Of a DNA stretch of 6,607 nucleotides, positions 6,312 to 6,607 are shown one piece after another. How positions within the stretch are numbered: position 1 is the first letter of the stretch; the number at the start of each line of letters is the position of its first letter. Origin of the DNA: Chloroflexales bacterium (GTDB taxonomy: Bacteria > Chloroflexota > Chloroflexia > Chloroflexales > Chloroflexaceae); assembly GCA_013336035.1 (NCBI GenBank), contig JAAXUL010000455.1, forward strand, positions 1 through 6,607, read 5' to 3'. A program made the translations under genes and the position numbers. Under the pieces are notes generated by a model. The model did no database searches and had not been told where the DNA came from. It was given only the letters and a program-made list of their open reading frames with translations.

Positions 6312-6607
6312 ATGTCCTTGATTATGGCAATCTACGGCAAGGGCGGCATCGGCAAGAGCACGACGAGCGCCAACCTCTCGGCGGCTATGGCCCTGAAGGG
6401 CGCCAAGGTGCTCCAGATCGGCTGTGACCCCAAGCATGATAGCACCTTCCCCCTCACGGGCCTGCTCCAGCCGACCGTGATCGATGTGCTCCAGGAAGTG
6501 GACTTCCACGTCGAGGACGTGGCGCGGGAGGATGTGATCCTGACGGGCTTCGCGGGCGTCGATACGCTCGAGGCGGGCGGCCCGCCGGCGGGCAGCGGCT
6601 GCGGCGG
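6312..6607 (+). CDS. bchL: Light-independent protochlorophyllide reductase iron protein BchL (5' part; 3' end outside window)
   Basis: BchL is the NifH-like homodimeric ATPase that transfers electrons from ferredoxin to BchN-BchB. Ninety-eight complete codons are present and the frame is still open at the right edge. The P-loop GKGGIGKST is at residues 9-17, followed by VLQIGCDPKHDSTF and EAGGPPAGSGCGG. The Cys at residue 97 is the first of the two ligands per subunit that hold the [4Fe-4S] cluster between the two monomers; the second should lie about 35 residues on, outside the window. GCDPKHDSTF separates BchL from BchX (usually GCDPKSD) and from NifH (GCDPKADST). The start at 6312 gives a protein beginning close to the P-loop, without the longer N-terminal extension of some purple-bacterial BchL. 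It lies 33 bases after bciB with no terminator between, so it completes DPOR within the same operon. Confidence 0.95.
   Translation, partial: MSLIMAIYGKGGIGKSTTSANLSAAMALKGAKVLQIGCDPKHDSTFPLTGLLQPTVIDVLQEVDFHVEDVAREDVILTGFAGVDTLEAGGPPAGSGCG

Noticed and set aside
6312..6607. Iron protein as BchX or NifH rather than BchL
   Set aside because: GCDPKHDSTF and the adjacent bchN/bchB genes fit BchL. BchX and NifH carry different residues after GCDPK.

Overview
The window is GC-rich bacterial DNA with every supported gene on the + strand. It carries part of the (bacterio)chlorophyll pathway: an aerobic coproporphyrinogen III oxidase (hemF), the two catalytic subunits of dark-operative protochlorophyllide reductase (bchN, bchB), a ferredoxin-type 8-vinyl reductase (bciB), and the start of the reductase iron protein (bchL). 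A truncated class I CoA-transferase sits at the left edge. The organism is an anoxygenic phototroph. The BchB N-terminus (YEGTAHHG, RVTNSM, HAPQGDDY) resembles the green-bacterial type more than the purple type. With an O2-using HemF beside it, a filamentous phototroph of the Chloroflexota (Chloroflexales) is my best inference; it is not proven by the sequence.

Layout. Positions 1-930 hold the 3' part of a propionate/acetate CoA-transferase-like gene. hemF follows at 948-1874, or from an ATG at 930 that overlaps the CoA-transferase stop. The 132-base gap at 1875-2006 is the only clearly AT-rich stretch and holds a good extended -10 promoter with a small inverted repeat. From there bchN (2007-3290), bchB (3334-4992), bciB (4995-6278) and bchL (6312 to the right edge) run with gaps of 43, 2 and 33 bases and look like one operon. 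The bchN-bchB gap contains a perfect 9-bp hairpin.

How the genes work together. HemF makes protoporphyrinogen IX from coproporphyrinogen III with O2. Downstream, BchL passes electrons with ATP hydrolysis to the BchN-BchB heterotetramer, which reduces ring D of protochlorophyllide. BciB reduces the C8 vinyl group of the same class of intermediates. The key metal ligands are visible in BchN (three Cys), BchB (Asp36), BciB (CxxCxxC plus further Cys) and BchL (P-loop and first cluster Cys).

I see no CRISPR array, mobile element, tRNA or rRNA, and no wholly new system. The points worth a second look are the gene order (bciB inside the DPOR operon), the promoter/operator-like element, the intercistronic hairpin, the Ala-rich linker of BchB, and a changed conserved position in HemF.
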